Source: Parasaccharibacter apium
Lineage (GTDB): Bacteria > Pseudomonadota > Alphaproteobacteria > Acetobacterales > Acetobacteraceae
Length of the DNA stretch: 64,000 nucleotides
Assembly (NCBI RefSeq): GCF_002592045.1
Contig: NZ_MEJG01000003.1
Span: 124,001 to 188,000 of the forward strand
Direction of reading: 5' to 3'
The translations under genes and the position numbers were made by a program. The notes beneath the pieces are model-generated. The model saw nothing but the letters and a program-made list of their open reading frames with translations. It did not search any database and was not told where the DNA came from. Positions 1 through 10,142 of this stretch are shown piece by piece; position 1 is the stretch's first letter, and each line of letters starts with the position of its first letter.

Positions 1-48
1 CTGCGCCTCTGTATCAGCCAAGGTGCGGATGTGCTTAGGCTTACTCAT
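1..48 (-). CDS. rplV: 50S ribosomal protein L22, N-terminal fragment
   Basis: Only the first 16 codons lie in the window; the gene runs off its left edge. The ATG is at 48-46 and the peptide begins MSKPKHIRTLADTEAQ, which fits the N-terminus of alphaproteobacterial L22. It starts 2 bp after the rpsS stop, the normal S10-operon order (rpsS-rplV). L22 binds 23S rRNA and lines the peptide exit tunnel. The identification rests on a short peptide plus position. Confidence 0.85.
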   Translation of the reverse strand, partial: MSKPKHIRTLADTEAQ

Positions 49-50
49 GC

Positions 51-329
51 TCAGCCTCGCTTCGATTTCTTATCGGAACCATGACCGGTATAAGTACGGG
101 TCGGAGAAAACTCCCCAAACTTATGACCAACCATATGCTCCGTAACCTGCACAGGCAGGAACTTCTGACCATTATAGACGCCGAACGTCAGCCCGACAAA
201 CTGCGGCAGGATGGTGGAACGACGCGACCAAATCTTGATCACCTCGTTCCGGCCCGACGCACGAGCCTTTTCAGCCTTACCAAACAGATACCCGTCGACG
301 AACGGGCCTTTCCAGACGGAACGTGCCAT
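51..329 (-). CDS. rpsS: 30S ribosomal protein S19
   Basis: 92 residues, the normal S19 length. It begins [16 protein letters not shown] and carries the conserved [19 protein letters not shown] and [16 protein letters not shown] blocks. S19 forms a complex with S13 in the head of the 30S subunit and binds 16S rRNA. It lies between rplB (16 bp upstream) and rplV (2 bp downstream), so it is part of the S10 operon transcript. Nothing unusual was seen. Confidence 0.98.
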   Translation of the reverse strand: MARSVWKGPFVDGYLFGKAEKARASGRNEVIKIWSRRSTILPQFVGLTFGVYNGQKFLPVQVTEHMVGHKFGEFSPTRTYTGHGSDKKSKRG

Positions 330-345
330 CTTCTATGCCCCTTTC

Positions 346-1176
346 TTACTTACCAGTTTTACGACGACGGATAATCAGGCTGTCCGTCTTCTTGTTGGTG
401 CGTGTTTTATAGCCCTTTGTCGGCACACCCCAAGGTGTCACAGGGTGACGACCACCAGACGTACGCCCTTCACCACCACCATGCGGATGGTCAACAGGGT
501 TCATAACCACACCACGGTTATGCGGACGACGACCCATCCAACGACGGCGACCAGCCTTACCGAAATGCTGGTTCATGTTGTCCGGATTAGACACAGCACC
601 AACCGTTGCCATGCACTCACCGCGCACAATACGCAGCTCACCAGATTGCAACTTGATCTGCGCGTAACCAGCATCCTTACCGACCAGCTGAGCATAATTC
701 CCAGCGGAACGGGCAAGCTTACCGCCAGCACCTGGCTTTAGCTCAATATTATGAATGATGGTCCCCACCGGCATAGACGCCAGCGGCATAGCGTTCCCTG
801 GGCGCACATCAGCATGATGAGCTGCAATCACACGATCGCCAGCCTTCACGCGCTGAGGAGCCAGAATGTAAGCCAGCTCGCCATCTTCATAACGGATGAG
901 TGCGATGAAGGCTGTACGGTTAGGGTCATATTCCAGACGCTCAACCGTCGCAGCAATATCAAACTTACGCCGCTTGAAATCAACATAACGATAAGACTGT
1001 TTATGCCCGCCACCACGGAAGCGCACAGTTGTACGCCCGTAATTATTGCGACCACCGGTCTTGTTTTTACCTTCCGTCAACTGCTTGACGGGCTTGCCTT
1101 TCCAAAGCTCGCTCCGGTCAATCAGCACGGTACCACGAGTGCTTGGTGTCGTGGGATTAAAGTGCTTCAGTGCCAT
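346..1176 (-). CDS. rplB: 50S ribosomal protein L2
   Basis: 276 residues, full length for L2, with the N-terminal [16 protein letters not shown], the RNA-binding middle segment and the conserved C-terminal stretch [19 protein letters not shown]. The histidine in that GGGEG region is one of the residues tied to peptidyl-transferase assembly in the family. L2 is a primary 23S-binding protein needed for subunit association. It follows rplW by 18 bp in the S10 operon. Confidence 0.98.
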   Translation of the reverse strand: MALKHFNPTTPSTRGTVLIDRSELWKGKPVKQLTEGKNKTGGRNNYGRTTVRFRGGGHKQSYRYVDFKRRKFDIAATVERLEYDPNRTAFIALIRYEDGELAYILAPQRVKAGDRVIAAHHADVRPGNAMPLASMPVGTIIHNIELKPGAGGKLARSAGNYAQLVGKDAGYAQIKLQSGELRIVRGECMATVGAVSNPDNMNQHFGKAGRRRWMGRRPHNRGVVMNPVDHPHGGGEGRTSGGRHPVTPWGVPTKGYKTRTNKKTDSLIIRRRKTGK

Positions 1177-1194
1177 AGTATATTACCCCGCGCG

Positions 1195-1536
1195 TCAACC
1201 AAGCTTCGCTGTAAGGTCGATTGATTGACCTTCAGCAAGCTGAACATACGCCTTCTTAACATCAGAACGGCGACCTGGACGACCCTTAACGCGCTTTATC
1301 TTACCCTTTTGGACCAAAGTGCTGACACCAGCAACCTTCACCTTAAAGAGTGTCTCAACAGCGACCTTAATCTGCGGCTTAGTAGCTTCCAAAGCAACTT
1401 TGAAAACCACCTGATTCTTCTCAGAAAGAAGTGTAGCCTTCTCCGTGATCAACGGCGCACGCAGAACATCGAACAAAGCCTCTTGAGACAGATTCGCTGC
1501 GGCCTTACGGGCATTCAAAACAGTTTTTGTTGTCAT
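1195..1536 (-). CDS. rplW: 50S ribosomal protein L23
   Basis: 113 residues with the L23 core ([13 protein letters not shown] near residue 25, then [22 protein letters not shown]). The N-terminus carries about 20 residues more than the shortest L23 proteins, an Ala/Asn-rich extension starting [17 protein letters not shown]23 sits at the tunnel exit and docks trigger factor and SRP. Its ATG overlaps the rplD stop by 4 bp (ATGA), which suggests translational coupling and supports this start. Confidence 0.96.
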   Translation of the reverse strand: MTTKTVLNARKAAANLSQEALFDVLRAPLITEKATLLSEKNQVVFKVALEATKPQIKVAVETLFKVKVAGVSTLVQKGKIKRVKGRPGRRSDVKKAYVQLAEGQSIDLTAKLG

Positions 1537-2147
1537 GCCAGACGCTCCTTGAGACCCTCAAGAGCAGCGTGGGTAATTACCAACACATCATGCTTGAGAA
1601 TATCATAAACATTCGCCCCAACCGTGGGCAGAAGATCAATCTTCGGCAGGTTGGAAATTGCGCGTGCGAAAGGCTGATCAGCCACTTGATCAACAATCAA
1701 AGCAGAAGAGCAACCGAGAGCCTTCAGACGAACTGCCGCATCGCGTGTTTTCTCAACACCAGAGAGGTCCTTAAGGATAATCAACTTACCTTCAGACGCT
1801 TTCTGCGAAACAGCGGAACGCAAACCAAGGCGCCGCACCTTCTTGGGCAAATCAAAGCCATGATCGCGCACAACTGGCCCATGAACCACACCACCAGTAC
1901 GGAACTGCGGTGCTCTCAAAGAGCCTTGACGAGCAGAGCCCGTCCCCTTTTGGCGATACGGCTTTTTTGTCGTACCAGAAACAGCACCCATGCCACGCGT
2001 TGCATGCGTCCCTGCACGACGCTTAGCGAGCTGCCAGTTCACAACACGGGCCATAATGTCCTTACGGGGGACAATCCCGAAGATCTCTTCCGGCAGTGCG
2101 ACTTTGCCTGCACTCCCGTTATCGAGGGTTTTGATATCGTATTCCAT
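1533..2147 (-). CDS. rplD: 50S ribosomal protein L4
   Basis: 204 residues from the ATG at 2147 ([14 protein letters not shown]). A GTG three codons upstream, at 2156, overlaps the rplC stop by 4 bp and is an alternative start. The ATG start is preferred because L4 relatives begin at this MEYD-like position. The central arginine-rich loop that reaches the exit tunnel is visible ([20 protein letters not shown]). L4 in Escherichia coli also represses its own S10 operon; whether that holds here cannot be read from the sequence. Confidence 0.96.
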   Translation of the reverse strand: MEYDIKTLDNGSAGKVALPEEIFGIVPRKDIMARVVNWQLAKRRAGTHATRGMGAVSGTTKKPYRQKGTGSARQGSLRAPQFRTGGVVHGPVVRDHGFDLPKKVRRLGLRSAVSQKASEGKLIILKDLSGVEKTRDAAVRLKALGCSSALIVDQVADQPFARAISNLPKIDLLPTVGANVYDILKHDVLVITHAALEGLKERLA

Positions 2148-2152
2148 ATCCC

Positions 2153-2836
2153 TCACCCGGCGGCCTCAACGGTCGCAGCCGGATAGGGCGCGTCCGCATT
2201 ACGGGCCTTCTTGATTGCATCGCGAACCAGAACAACACTGTTCTTGGCACCTGGGATAGCACCCCGCACCATAATCAGGTTGCGCTCCTCATCCACAGCA
2301 GCAATTTCGAGGTTTTGTGTTGTCACACGCTTGTCACCAAGGTGACCAGCCATCTTCTTGCCCTTAAAGACCTTACCAGGATCCTGACGTTGGCCTGTAG
2401 AGCCGTGAGAACGGTGACTAATAGACACACCGTGTGTGGCTTCCAACCCGGCAAAGTTGTGGCGTTTCATAACACCAGCAAAACCTTTACCCTTACTGCG
2501 GCCGGTAACATCCACCTTCTGCCCCACAACAAAATGAGCGGCGGAAAGCTTCGTCCCAGATTCCAACACGGCATCTTCTGCCACGCGGAACTCGACCAGC
2601 TTCTTTTTGGGTTCAACCTTCACACGGGCAAAGTGCCCACGGTTCGCTTTTGTGACGTGCTTTGTTTTTGCCGCACCCATACCAAGCTGGACAGCTGTAT
2701 AGCCGTCACGCTCCTTTGTGCGGGCATCCACAACCTCGACATTATCAAGGTGCAGCACCGTCACCGGCACATGTGTGCCGTCTTCTTTAAAGAGCCGGGT
2801 CATCCCCAGCTTTTTTGCAATCAATCCGGTACGCAT
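2153..2836 (-). CDS. rplC: 50S ribosomal protein L3
   Basis: 227 residues from the ATG at 2836 ([16 protein letters not shown]), the conserved L3 beginning. An upstream in-frame start at 2869 lies inside rpsJ and is unlikely. AAGG directly after the rpsJ stop serves as the ribosome binding site, about 6 nt from the ATG. L3 starts 50S assembly. The [22 protein letters not shown] stretch around residue 150 includes the glutamine that PrmB methylates in many bacteria. Confidence 0.97.
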   Translation of the reverse strand: MRTGLIAKKLGMTRLFKEDGTHVPVTVLHLDNVEVVDARTKERDGYTAVQLGMGAAKTKHVTKANRGHFARVKVEPKKKLVEFRVAEDAVLESGTKLSAAHFVVGQKVDVTGRSKGKGFAGVMKRHNFAGLEATHGVSISHRSHGSTGQRQDPGKVFKGKKMAGHLGDKRVTTQNLEIAAVDEERNLIMVRGAIPGAKNSVVLVRDAIKKARNADAPYPAATVEAAG

Positions 2837-2846
2837 CGTCTGGACC

Positions 2847-3155
2847 TTAAAGTTTAATCTCGACATCAACGCCAGCGGCGAGGTCGAGCTTCATTAGGGC
2901 GTCCACGGTCTGCGGAGTCGGCTCGACAATATCGAGCAAGCGGCGATGTGTTCTCATTTCGAACTGTTCGCGACTTTTCTTATCCACATGCGGTGAACGA
3001 TTCACAGTAAACCGGGCAATATGCGTCGGCAGAGGGATCGGCCCCCGTACTCGCGCACCCGTACGCTTCGCCGTATTTACAATCTCCTTCGTGCTGTTAT
3101 CCAACACGCGATGATCATACGCTTTAAGGCGAATGCGGATGTTCTGGTCGTCCAT
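2847..3155 (-). CDS. rpsJ: 30S ribosomal protein S10
   Basis: 102 residues, standard S10 length, starting [16 protein letters not shown]. The hallmark [20 protein letters not shown] region is intact. S10 is a 30S head protein and also pairs with NusB in antitermination. It is the first gene of the S10 operon here, 114 bp downstream of tuf with a terminator-like hairpin between. It may therefore be read from its own promoter or by readthrough from tuf. Confidence 0.98.
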   Translation of the reverse strand: MDDQNIRIRLKAYDHRVLDNSTKEIVNTAKRTGARVRGPIPLPTHIARFTVNRSPHVDKKSREQFEMRTHRRLLDIVEPTPQTVDALMKLDLAAGVDVEIKL

Positions 3156-3216
3156 GATTTCACTTCATCCTTACTAAACCGGATGTTGTCCTACTGCATT
3201 TCATTTAGAAATGGAA

Positions 3217-3243
3217 CCCCGGCCGAAAGAAATTCGACCGGGG
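3217..3243 (-). terminator. Hairpin downstream of tuf
   Basis: In the minus-strand RNA an 11-bp stem (including one G-U pair) closes a 5-nt loop, 26 bp after the tuf stop codon. It is very GC-rich at its base but is followed by only a short mixed U stretch. It could be a partial terminator or a processing site that separates tuf from rpsJ. Confidence 0.55.
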
Positions 3244-3269
3244 CACCATATTCCAAAAACAGTCAGACC

Positions 3270-4460
3270 TTAGGCGCTGATGGAGGCCACCACGCCGGCA
3301 CCCACTGTACGGCCACCCTCGCGAATAGCGAAGCGGAGGCCTTCATCCATAGCGATCGGAGCAATCAGCTCGACATCCATGGTAGCGTTATCACCCGGCA
3401 TCACCATCTCGGTGCCTTCCGGCAATGTAACAACGCCTGTTACGTCCGTTGTACGGAAGTAGAACTGCGGACGATAGTTGGTGAAGAACGGCGTGTGACG
3501 GCCACCCTCTTCCTTCGTCAGGATGTAAGCTTCAGCCTTGAACTTGCTGTGCGGGGTAATTGTACCCGGCTTAGCCAGAACCTGACCGCGCTCAACATCT
3601 TCACGCTTCGTACCACGGAGCAGCGCACCGATGTTATCACCAGCCTCACCACGATCCAGCAGCTTACGGAACATCTCAACGCCCGTAACTGTTGTCTTAG
3701 TGGTCGGACGAAGACCAACGATTTCGACCTCGTCACCAACATTGACTTCACCACGCTCGACACGGCCCGTCACAACGGTACCACGACCAGAGATGGAGAA
3801 CACGTCTTCAATCGGCATCAAGAACGGACGATCAACCGGACGCTCAGGCTGCGGAATATAATCATCCACAGCTTTCATCAGAGCGCGGATAGCTTCCTTA
3901 CCCTGAGCTGGATCACCATCTTCCAAAGTTGCCAAAGCGGAACCCTTCACGATGGGGATATCATCGCCAGGGAAGTCATAGGAGGACAGAAGCTCACGAA
4001 CTTCCATCTCCACCAGCTCCAGAAGCTCTGGGTCGTCAACCTGGTCAACCTTGTTCAAGAAGACAACCAGAGCCGGCACACCGACCTGACGAGCCAAAAG
4101 GATGTGCTCGCGTGTCTGCGGCATTGGGCCGTCAGCAGCGGACACAACCAGGATAGCACCATCCATCTGCGCCGCACCGGTGATCATGTTCTTCACATAG
4201 TCAGCGTGGCCGGGGCAGTCCACGTGAGCATAGTGACGGTTATCCGTCTCATACTCAACGTGCGCTGTGGAAATCGTAATACCACGAGCGCGCTCTTCAG
4301 GAGCTTTGTCGATCTGATCATAAGCACTGAAGGTTGCACCACCGGTCTCAGCCAGTGTCTTTGTGATTGCAGCCGTCAGCGTGGTTTTACCATGGTCAAC
4401 GTGACCAATCGTGCCGATGTTAACATGCGGCTTAGTACGCTCAAATTTAGCCTTTGCCAT
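3270..4460 (-). CDS. tuf: Elongation factor Tu
   Basis: 396 residues from the ATG at 4460 ([14 protein letters not shown]), preceded by a GAGAGA-type ribosome binding site; a longer reading to 4532 has no support. G1 is GHVDHGKT at residues 19-26, then DCPGH and NKVD are present, followed by the two beta-barrel domains. EF-Tu delivers aminoacyl-tRNA to the ribosome. It follows rpsG with 105 bp between, and that gap holds no fusA. The gene closes the rpsL-rpsG-tuf cluster. A second tuf copy could exist elsewhere. Confidence 0.98.
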   Translation of the reverse strand: MAKAKFERTKPHVNIGTIGHVDHGKTTLTAAITKTLAETGGATFSAYDQIDKAPEERARGITISTAHVEYETDNRHYAHVDCPGHADYVKNMITGAAQMDGAILVVSAADGPMPQTREHILLARQVGVPALVVFLNKVDQVDDPELLELVEMEVRELLSSYDFPGDDIPIVKGSALATLEDGDPAQGKEAIRALMKAVDDYIPQPERPVDRPFLMPIEDVFSISGRGTVVTGRVERGEVNVGDEVEIVGLRPTTKTTVTGVEMFRKLLDRGEAGDNIGALLRGTKREDVERGQVLAKPGTITPHSKFKAEAYILTKEEGGRHTPFFTNYRPQFYFRTTDVTGVVTLPEGTEMVMPGDNATMDVELIAPIAMDEGLRFAIREGGRTVGAGVVASISA

Positions 4461-4565
4461 CGTCTCTCTCCAAAACCTTGACCCGGCAAGGGCCAAAGGT
4501 ATGACTGAAACTTCATGCTGGCCACCCTGCAAGCAGATAGTGACCAGAAGCCTTAGCTGGTAAAA

Positions 4566-5054
<489 letters not shown>

Positions 5055-5426
5055 TTATTTCGGCCGCTTCGCGCCATACAACGAACGACGCTGACGACGT
5101 TTTGCGATACCTTGCGTATCCAACACACCACGAAGAATGTGGTAACGCACACCGGGAAGATCCTTCACGCGACCACCGCGGATAAGAACAACGCTATGCT
5201 CCTGGAGGTTATGCCCCTCACCAGGAATATAGCTCACCACCTCATACCCGTTGGTCAGGCGCACTTTGGCCACCTTACGCAGGGCGGAGTTCGGTTTCTT
5301 CGGCGTTACAGTATAAACACGTGTGCAAACACCACGCTTCTGCGGACATCCCTGCAGAGCAGGAACCTTGTTCCGCTTTGCGGCCGGCTCCCGGCCCTTT
5401 GCGATCAACTGGTTGATGGTCGGCAT
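5055..5426 (-). CDS. rpsL: 30S ribosomal protein S12
   Basis: 123 residues from the ATG at 5426 ([20 protein letters not shown]); a longer reading to 5522 adds 32 unconserved residues and is rejected. S12 is in the decoding centre. Residues linked to streptomycin resistance are in the sensitive form: [11 protein letters not shown] has both lysines (43 and 44 counting Met) and [13 protein letters not shown] is unaltered. It is first in the rpsL-rpsG-tuf unit, with a leader of about 240 nt from the proposed promoter. Confidence 0.97.
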   Translation of the reverse strand: MPTINQLIAKGREPAAKRNKVPALQGCPQKRGVCTRVYTVTPKKPNSALRKVAKVRLTNGYEVVSYIPGEGHNLQEHSVVLIRGGRVKDLPGVRYHILRGVLDTQGIAKRRQRRSLYGAKRPK

Positions 5427-5676
5427 GCGCCCTTCCCAATCCTTGTCCATATGCTGGCGGGAGACATTCCCACCATGACATTCCGTTCTAACCGACACGC
5501 GGCCGAACCGCCTGTCTCGCACAATTGCACGAGAGAAAGGAAGCTTCCCTCCCCTCGTAGCGACTTGCCTCTGGACTTAACCCCTTTCTTATAGAAACGG
5601 AAGTAGTACCAGACGCTATTTTTTCACTCTGGGACGATTCCTTCACCTTAACAAGTGGGAACTGTCTGAGGCGCGA

Positions 5677-5705
5677 ACCCTAAGAGGGCTTGGCCCAACT
5701 GTCAA
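5677..5705 (-). promoter_or_regulatory. Probable sigma-70 promoter for rpsL-rpsG-tuf
   Basis: On the minus strand a perfect -35 TTGACA (5705-5700) is followed after 17 bp by a -10 of TAGGGT (5682-5677). This places transcription start near 5670, about 245 nt before the rpsL ATG. The 317-bp gap between rpoC and rpsL (5427-5743) holds this promoter, the leader, and the inverted repeat at 5704-5731, with no gene. Confidence 0.6.
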
Positions 5706-5731
5706 GCCTCTCTGCGTTAACAGAGAGGCTT
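5704..5731 (-). terminator. Perfect 11-bp inverted repeat after rpoC
   Basis: The arms at 5704-5714 and 5721-5731 are perfectly complementary with a 6-nt loop (CGTTAA), 13 bp after the rpoC stop. No U tract follows. Instead the 3' arm runs into the -35 hexamer of the next promoter (shared bases 5704-5705). It could be a weak or factor-dependent terminator, an mRNA 3'-end stabiliser, or a protein-binding palindrome at the promoter. Confidence 0.5.
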
Positions 5732-5743
5732 ACCCCCAGAATC

Positions 5744-8700
5744 TTACTCCGCAGCATCCTCCACCTCATCCAGCCCTTTAGGGAGCTGGGTTGGAGCTTG
5801 ATCAGCCGCCAGACTACGCAACCGCCGCATAGCACCGCCTGTCCCAGCTGGAATCAAGCGACCAACGATCACATTCTCCTTCAAGCCGCCAAGCGTGTCG
5901 ATTCTGCCTGATGTAGCAGCATCTGTAAGCACGCGCGTCGTCTCTTGGAAGGAGGCCGCAGAAATAAAGGACTGCGTTTGCAGCGATGCTTTGGTAATCC
6001 CCTGAAGAATCGGCATCGCCTTTGCTGGCTCACGCCCTTGCTCCAGAAGAGCCTTATTATCGCGCTCAAACTCAATCCGATCCACTGTCTCACCGATAAG
6101 GTAAGTGGAATCACCTGGCTCCAGAACCTCTACCTTCTGCAACATCTGGCGGACGATTACTTCGATATGCTTATCGTTAATCTTCACACCTTGCAGGCGA
6201 TAAACATCCTGAATCTCATTAACGAGATAGTCAGACAGAGCCTCCATCCCCATGACTTTTAGAATATCATGCGGAACACGGGGGCCATCCACCAGCGGGT
6301 CACCCTTTTGGACAAAGTCACCTTCCTGAACGGAAATATGCTTGCCCTTAGGAATGAGATAATCTGTCCGCTCGCCTGTCTCATCATTATGCACGATGAC
6401 ACAACGCTTAGCCTTATAGTCCTTACCGAACTCAATACGACCATCGCCTTCTGCGATAATCGCATGGTCCTTCGGACGGCGTGCCTCAAAAAGCTCTGCT
6501 ACGCGCGGTAGACCACCGGTAATATCACGCGTTTTAGACCCTTCACGCGGGATACGGGCCAGCACGTCACCCGCATGGACCTCTGCTCCATTCTCTACCG
6601 AGAGGATACTATCGGGAGAGAGGAAGTAGCGAGCCTCATTACCATTGGCAAGACGGACCACATTCCCATGCGCGTCCTTCAACTGCAAGCGAGGCCGTAG
6701 GTCCACACCCTTCGCGGCTTGTTTGTAGTCCACAACCACGCGAGAGGTTAGGCCGGTGACTTCGTCAACCCGTTCAACCAGTGTGATACTGTCGATCAGG
6801 TCTTGATACTCCACCGTACCAGCTTGCTCGGTGATGATGGGGAGGGTGTAAGGATCCCACTCAGCCATCTTATCACCGCGCTTTACCTCCTGCCCTTCCG
6901 AGACCATCAAGCGCGCACCGTAAGGCACACGATACCGGGCTTTCTCTGCCCCAGTCTCATCAATAAGCAGGATCTCACAGTTACGGGACATCACCACAGG
7001 GACATTCTGCGAGTTTTGCACCACATTGCGGTTGCGGATAGCCACCTTACCATCACGGAAGGCTTCCACCATGGATTGCTCCGCACCACGGGTCGCCGCA
7101 CCACCAATATGGAAGGTCCGCATCGTAAGCTGCGTACCAGGCTCACCAATGGATTGAGCGGCAATTACACCCACAGCCTCACCGATATTCACCGGCGTAC
7201 CACGGGCAAGGTCACGCCCATAGCAATGGGCGCAGATGCCAGCCTGACTATCGCAGGTGAGAACGGAACGAATCTCGACCGCCTCGATCCCTGCTTCCTC
7301 AAGCCGTTCGACATCCGCCTCATCCAGCAGGCGGTTGCGCTCCAGCAGCACTTCACCCGTCACGGGATGCACGACATCCTTCGCCAAGGTCCGCCCCAGA
7401 GCACGCTCTGCCAAAGAGGCTACGACCTCACCGCTATCCATCACGGCACGAACAACCAAACCACGCTCACTGCCGCAATCTGCTTCGGTAATGATGCAAT
7501 CCTGCGCCACATCGACCAGACGGCGGGTAAGATACCCGGAGTTCGCTGTTTTAAGCGCGGTATCGGCAAGACCCTTACGCGCACCATGGCTCGAGGTGAA
7601 GTAATCGAGAACCGATAGACCTTCTTTAAAGTTAGCAACAATCGGCTGTTCGATAATCTCACCTGATGGCTTCACCATCAGGCCACGCATACCGGCAAGC
7701 TGCTTCATCTGTGCTGGTGACCCACGAGCCCCAGAGTGGCTCATCATCCACACAGAATTAGTGGGCTTACCCGGCACTTGCTTGGAGATTTCCTTCAACA
7801 TGGCGGCCTGCACCTCGTCCGTGCAGCGCGACCACGCATCCACCACCTTGTTGTAACGCTCGCCAGCGGTAATCAGACCTTCCTGATATTGCTGCTCGAA
7901 CTCCTTCACTTCCTCGGTCGTCTTGGCAACCAAGGTTGCCTTCTCGCTTGGGACGATCATGTCGTCCTTACCGAAGGAAATACCGGCCTTCGCAGCATGG
8001 CGGAAACCAAGAGCCATCAAACGGTCACAGAAGATAACCGCTTCCTTCTGCCCACAATGACGATACACCGTATCAATCACGTCGGAAACCAACTTCTTCG
8101 TCAGCTGACGGTTAATCAAGCTGAAAGGAATAGCCGGATTCTTAGGTAGAATCTGAGCAATCAAAGCACGACCGGGGGTTGTAAGCACCGTCTGACGGAC
8201 GGACTTGCCCTCCTCATCCTGCACATCCAAGCGCAGACGAATCTTATCATGCAGCTTTAATGCACCAGCAAGCAGAGCGGCCTCAATCTCGGCAACCGTT
8301 GCATAAGCAGGGGGCCCAGCTTTAACGACCTTACCATCCTTAATCTCTGCTTCATCAGGTGTGAGACGGTATTCTGGCACTTCAAGGCTCAGATAATACA
8401 GACCAAGCACAATGTCTTGAGACGGCACAATAATGGGCTTACCATTGGCAGGGCTGAGGATGTTGTTAGTGGACATCATCAACACGCGTGCCTCTAGCTG
8501 CGCCTCTAGGGAGAGAGGCACATGCACGGCCATTTGGTCACCGTCAAAGTCCGCATTAAAAGCAGTACAAACGAGCGGATGAAGCTGAATCGCCTTGCCT
8601 TCCACGAGGCTCGGCTCGAAGGCCTGAATCCCCAGACGGTGCAGCGTTGGCGCACGGTTCAACATCACCGGATGCTCGCGGATAACTTCCTCAAGAATAT

Positions 8701-10060
8701 CCCAAACTTCCGGCCGCTCTTTCTCGACCATACGCTTAGCGGCTTTAATGGTCGTTGCGTGCCCGTACTTCTCCAACTTGGAGTAAATGAACGGCTTAAA
8801 CAGCTCCAAAGCCATCTTCTTAGGAAGACCACATTGATGCAGCTTCAGCTCCGGCCCCACCACAATGACGGAACGACCAGAATAGTCCACGCGCTTACCA
8901 AGAAGGTTCTGACGGAAGCGCCCTTGCTTCCCTTTCAGCATATCAGAAAGGGACTTCAACGGCCGTTTATTCGCCCCGGTAATGGCACGTCCACGACGGC
9001 CATTATCGAACAGCGCATCTACCGCCTCTTGCAGCATACGCTTTTCGTTACGGACGATAATATCGGGCGCACGAAGCTCAATGAGGCGTTTTAGACGGTT
9101 GTTACGGTTAATAACACGGCGATACAAATCATTGAGGTCGGATGTTGCAAAACGCCCGCCATCCAATGGCACGAGAGGGCGCAGCTCCGGCGGAATCACC
9201 GGCACAATGTCCAGAATCATCCATTCCGGCTTAGCCCCGCTCTCCACGAAGGCTTCAACCATCTTCAAGCGTTTGACAAGCTTCTTACGCGCTGCCTCGG
9301 ATGTCGCCTTACGCAATTTCTTGCGCATGATGGTCTTTTCCGAATCACCTTCCATTACCTCAGCATCGTAATCGAAAGGATCCGCCTCGCCCCGCTCCTT
9401 CGCCGCGCTGCTTAGCGCGGCTTCCTCAGCATTGGGAAGGCCCCAATTATAGCTGGAGAGCGCACGCTTAATTGCCTCCGCCCCGATGCCGACATCCAGA
9501 CCAGCATCAGCAAACTCGTCCATCAATTCTTCGCAGCGGATTTCATCCAGCAAATATTGATCGCGACGTTTACCATATTTGTAAGATTCAACTTGGTCGG
9601 ACGCACACACGCCCTTATCCAGCACCAAGAACTTCTCAAAATACAGGACGGGCTCAACATCTTTGAGCGGTAAATCCAGCATTGTGGCAATACGGCTTGG
9701 GAGAGACTTGAGGAACCAAATATGAGCCACCGGCGAGGCCAGGTCGATATGACCCATCCGCTCGCGCCGTACCTTCGCTAAGGTGACCTCTACGCCGCAT
9801 TTCTCACAGATGATCCCGCGGAACTTCATCCGCTTATATTTACCGCACAGACATTCATAATCCTTAGTCGGACCAAAAATGCGCGCACAGAAAAGACCAT
9901 CGCGCTCTGGCTTGAACGTCCGATAATTGATCGTTTCTGGTTTTTTGATCTCGCCATAAGACCAAGAGCGAATCTGCTCGCTTGAGGCAAGCTGAATACG
10001 AATCTGGTCAAACGTGCCTGACTGCCCAGACTGACCGAGAATCTTCATGAGATCGTTCAT
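5744..10060 (-). CDS. rpoC: DNA-directed RNA polymerase subunit beta'
   Basis: About 1438 residues from the ATG at 10060 ([10 protein letters not shown]), the usual alphaproteobacterial start. An in-frame ATG at 10090 would add 10 residues and cannot be excluded. The N-terminal zinc site ([20 protein letters not shown]), the catalytic magnesium loop [12 protein letters not shown] (about residue 502) and the second cysteine cluster ([19 protein letters not shown]) are all present. It starts 82 bp after rpoB and is co-transcribed with it. The beta' subunit forms half of the active-site cleft. Confidence 0.98.
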   Translation of the reverse strand: MNDLMKILGQSGQSGTFDQIRIQLASSEQIRSWSYGEIKKPETINYRTFKPERDGLFCARIFGPTKDYECLCGKYKRMKFRGIICEKCGVEVTLAKVRRERMGHIDLASPVAHIWFLKSLPSRIATMLDLPLKDVEPVLYFEKFLVLDKGVCASDQVESYKYGKRRDQYLLDEIRCEELMDEFADAGLDVGIGAEAIKRALSSYNWGLPNAEEAALSSAAKERGEADPFDYDAEVMEGDSEKTIMRKKLRKATSEAARKKLVKRLKMVEAFVESGAKPEWMILDIVPVIPPELRPLVPLDGGRFATSDLNDLYRRVINRNNRLKRLIELRAPDIIVRNEKRMLQEAVDALFDNGRRGRAITGANKRPLKSLSDMLKGKQGRFRQNLLGKRVDYSGRSVIVVGPELKLHQCGLPKKMALELFKPFIYSKLEKYGHATTIKAAKRMVEKERPEVWDILEEVIREHPVMLNRAPTLHRLGIQAFEPSLVEGKAIQLHPLVCTAFNADFDGDQMAVHVPLSLEAQLEARVLMMSTNNILSPANGKPIIVPSQDIVLGLYYLSLEVPEYRLTPDEAEIKDGKVVKAGPPAYATVAEIEAALLAGALKLHDKIRLRLDVQDEEGKSVRQTVLTTPGRALIAQILPKNPAIPFSLINRQLTKKLVSDVIDTVYRHCGQKEAVIFCDRLMALGFRHAAKAGISFGKDDMIVPSEKATLVAKTTEEVKEFEQQYQEGLITAGERYNKVVDAWSRCTDEVQAAMLKEISKQVPGKPTNSVWMMSHSGARGSPAQMKQLAGMRGLMVKPSGEIIEQPIVANFKEGLSVLDYFTSSHGARKGLADTALKTANSGYLTRRLVDVAQDCIITEADCGSERGLVVRAVMDSGEVVASLAERALGRTLAKDVVHPVTGEVLLERNRLLDEADVERLEEAGIEAVEIRSVLTCDSQAGICAHCYGRDLARGTPVNIGEAVGVIAAQSIGEPGTQLTMRTFHIGGAATRGAEQSMVEAFRDGKVAIRNRNVVQNSQNVPVVMSRNCEILLIDETGAEKARYRVPYGARLMVSEGQEVKRGDKMAEWDPYTLPIITEQAGTVEYQDLIDSITLVERVDEVTGLTSRVVVDYKQAAKGVDLRPRLQLKDAHGNVVRLANGNEARYFLSPDSILSVENGAEVHAGDVLARIPREGSKTRDITGGLPRVAELFEARRPKDHAIIAEGDGRIEFGKDYKAKRCVIVHNDETGERTDYLIPKGKHISVQEGDFVQKGDPLVDGPRVPHDILKVMGMEALSDYLVNEIQDVYRLQGVKINDKHIEVIVRQMLQKVEVLEPGDSTYLIGETVDRIEFERDNKALLEQGREPAKAMPILQGITKASLQTQSFISAASFQETTRVLTDAATSGRIDTLGGLKENVIVGRLIPAGTGGAMRRLRSLAADQAPTQLPKGLDEVEDAAE

Positions 10061-10142
10061 TTGCCGAAACCCCATTGTACCGAACGACATACCGCCGGCA
10101 CGTTAAACATGAACAATGAAGAAGGAGCGGAAAGCACTGCCC

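Noticed and set aside
3021-4481. 486-codon plus-strand frame opposite tuf
   Set aside because: It lies wholly antisense to EF-Tu and rpsJ and reflects codon bias of the real genes. The same applies to other long plus-strand frames in 1-16900.
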